Below, in pieces: positions 12,632 through 13,568 of a stretch of 13,568 nt of DNA. Positions within the stretch are counted from its first letter, which is position 1, and each line of letters opens with the position of its first letter. This DNA comes from Chloroflexota bacterium (GTDB lineage: Bacteria > Chloroflexota > Anaerolineae > Anaerolineales > UBA11858): contig DAOUWT010000044.1 in the NCBI GenBank assembly GCA_030666985.1, forward strand, positions 1 through 13,568, written 5' to 3'. The notes beneath the pieces were generated by a model. The model ran no database searches, was not told where the DNA came from, and saw nothing but the letters and a program-made list of their open reading frames with translations. The position numbers and the translations under genes are program-made.

Positions 12632-13568
12632 TGTCTATTCCAAAAAGCAGCCACAATCCTGAAAACCTACACGATCTCCCTGCCGCCCGGCGGCGGCGCG
12701 CGGAACGGCACTTGGTTCCCGATGATCTAGATGCCGAGACTAAGGGGATTGACAAGGTAGCCCAGCGTACCTCGCCGTCCTTCGATTTTTTCTTGTTCTC
12801 TCTTTTGGCGGCAGCTATTCTGGTTGTAGGTATTATGCTAGATACTCCGGCCCTGCTGGTATTGGGTGTTTTGGCCGCTCCCCCTTTGACGCCTGTCATT
12901 GGCATATCCCTGGGGGCGGTAACTGGCTCATTCAAATTCTTTGGGCAGCGGCTGCTCAGCACCTTATTGGCCAGCGGATTGGTGTTTTTGGTAGGTCTTT
13001 TGGGGGGATTGGCGGGACGGGTTCTATCTATCGAAAAACTAACTTATGCGGTCTCTCACGCCCAAGTTTCCTGGTCTCATCTCGTGGTACTTATTGTGGG
13101 GACGGTTCTTACCGTGTTGGCAGTGGCACGTCAAAAAAGCAGCTTTGTCTTGCCAAGTGTGGCCCTGGCTTATGAGCTATTTATCCCGCTAAGCGTGGCA
13201 GGGTTTGGGCTGGGGAGAGATGTCCCTCATCTGTGGCCGGATGGCCTGGTGGTTTTTGCCACTCACATTGCGATTGTCGCTTTAGTGGGGACAGTTATTT
13301 TCGTCTTTTTGGGATTCCGCCCGCTGACGTTTTTGGGATATACGCTGGGGAGCGTGGTGACTATTTTGGCCGTTATTCTGGTGATTGGGCTGAGCGGCGC
13401 TGGAGCAATCGTGGGAGGGGATGTGGCTCTCCCGACGCCGTCCCCGACGCCTCCCCCCCCCACGGCCACGCCCCCCCCCGTCCCGCCGTCTCCCACCCCC
13501 ACGGAGACGCCTATCCCTCCCACGCTAACACCATCCCCCACCGCCACGCCCACCCCCACGCCATCCCC
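12632..13568 (+). CDS. DUF389 family membrane protein, 3' end missing
   Basis: An integral membrane protein of the uncharacterised DUF389 family (hydrophobic domain of TIGR00341 type). The frame is open from ATG 12632 to the window edge (312 codons). An Arg-rich cytoplasmic N-terminus (AARRRRAER) precedes about six or seven hydrophobic segments. The family hallmark VLGVLAAPPLTPVIGISLGA (70-89) is clear. Later segments include VLPSVALAYELFIPLSVAGF and LGYTLGSVVTILAVILVIGL. From about residue 267 it becomes Pro/Thr-rich (LPTPSPTPPPP, then TPTETPIPPT and further TPTPTP) and leaves the window there. That tail probably links to a further, unseen outside domain. The ATG directly follows the tandem repeats and lacks a ribosome site. 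A start farther down (TTG at codon 28) is possible but no better supported. Confidence 0.8.

Noticed and set aside
13263..13559. Minus-strand Gly/Val-rich open frame
   Set aside because: It is the antisense shadow of the Pro/Thr-rich tail of the DUF389 gene, which has clear family sequence on the plus strand.

Overview
The window is bacterial chromosomal DNA of moderate to high GC. It most resembles a member of the Chloroflexota (Anaerolineae-like). The inference rests on Pro/Thr-rich linkers in two proteins, lipoproteins with diderm/monoderm-type lipoboxes, and intergenic gaps filled with short degenerate tandem repeats. No rRNA, tRNA or CRISPR array is visible, so the assignment is a guess from style, not from a marker gene.

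Left part (1-4043, genes on +). The 3' three quarters of rimO (ribosomal protein S12 methylthiotransferase) opens the window. Next come an overlapping DUF4160/DUF2442 pair (a toxin-antitoxin-like two-gene module) and then a second, diverged copy of the last 20 codons of rimO. The pair therefore sits between two rimO 3' ends. After that there is a possible 43-codon small or truncated ORF with its own promoter and ribosome site. Two accessory genes follow: an unrecognised 280-residue protein and a DUF1963/YwqG-family protein. The first is flanked by 10-bp complementary core sequences (1997-2006 and 2883-2892) and followed by a roughly 124-nt structured element, which looks like an integron-type cassette (attC-like) arrangement without a visible integrase.

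Centre (4044-11752, genes on -). This is a BMP-type nucleoside ABC transporter locus. In transcription order it holds a divergent BMP-like lipoprotein (11752-10703), the main BMP substrate-binding lipoprotein (10324-9305), a double-domain ATPase (9078-7222), and permeases NupP-like (6994-5555) and NupQ-like (5438-4164), ending at an inverted-repeat terminator (4044-4088). The binding protein captures nucleosides outside the membrane, the two permeases form the channel, and the ATPase drives uptake. The most unusual feature is that the ATPase carries about 115 extra residues with four predicted membrane segments inside its first nucleotide-binding domain. Both permeases also have N-terminal extensions with two and three extra membrane segments.

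Right part (11753-13568). About 880 bases without a convincing gene hold REP/MITE-like palindromic repeats and then a 237-base block of TAGTCTTG-type and CGACTATC-type repeats. This block abuts the ATG of a DUF389-family membrane protein (12632 to the window edge). The DUF389 gene ends, as far as visible, in a Pro/Thr-rich tail and runs out of the window.

Every intergenic gap of the transporter locus contains its own family of short repeats or inverted repeats, which is itself a notable property of this genome.
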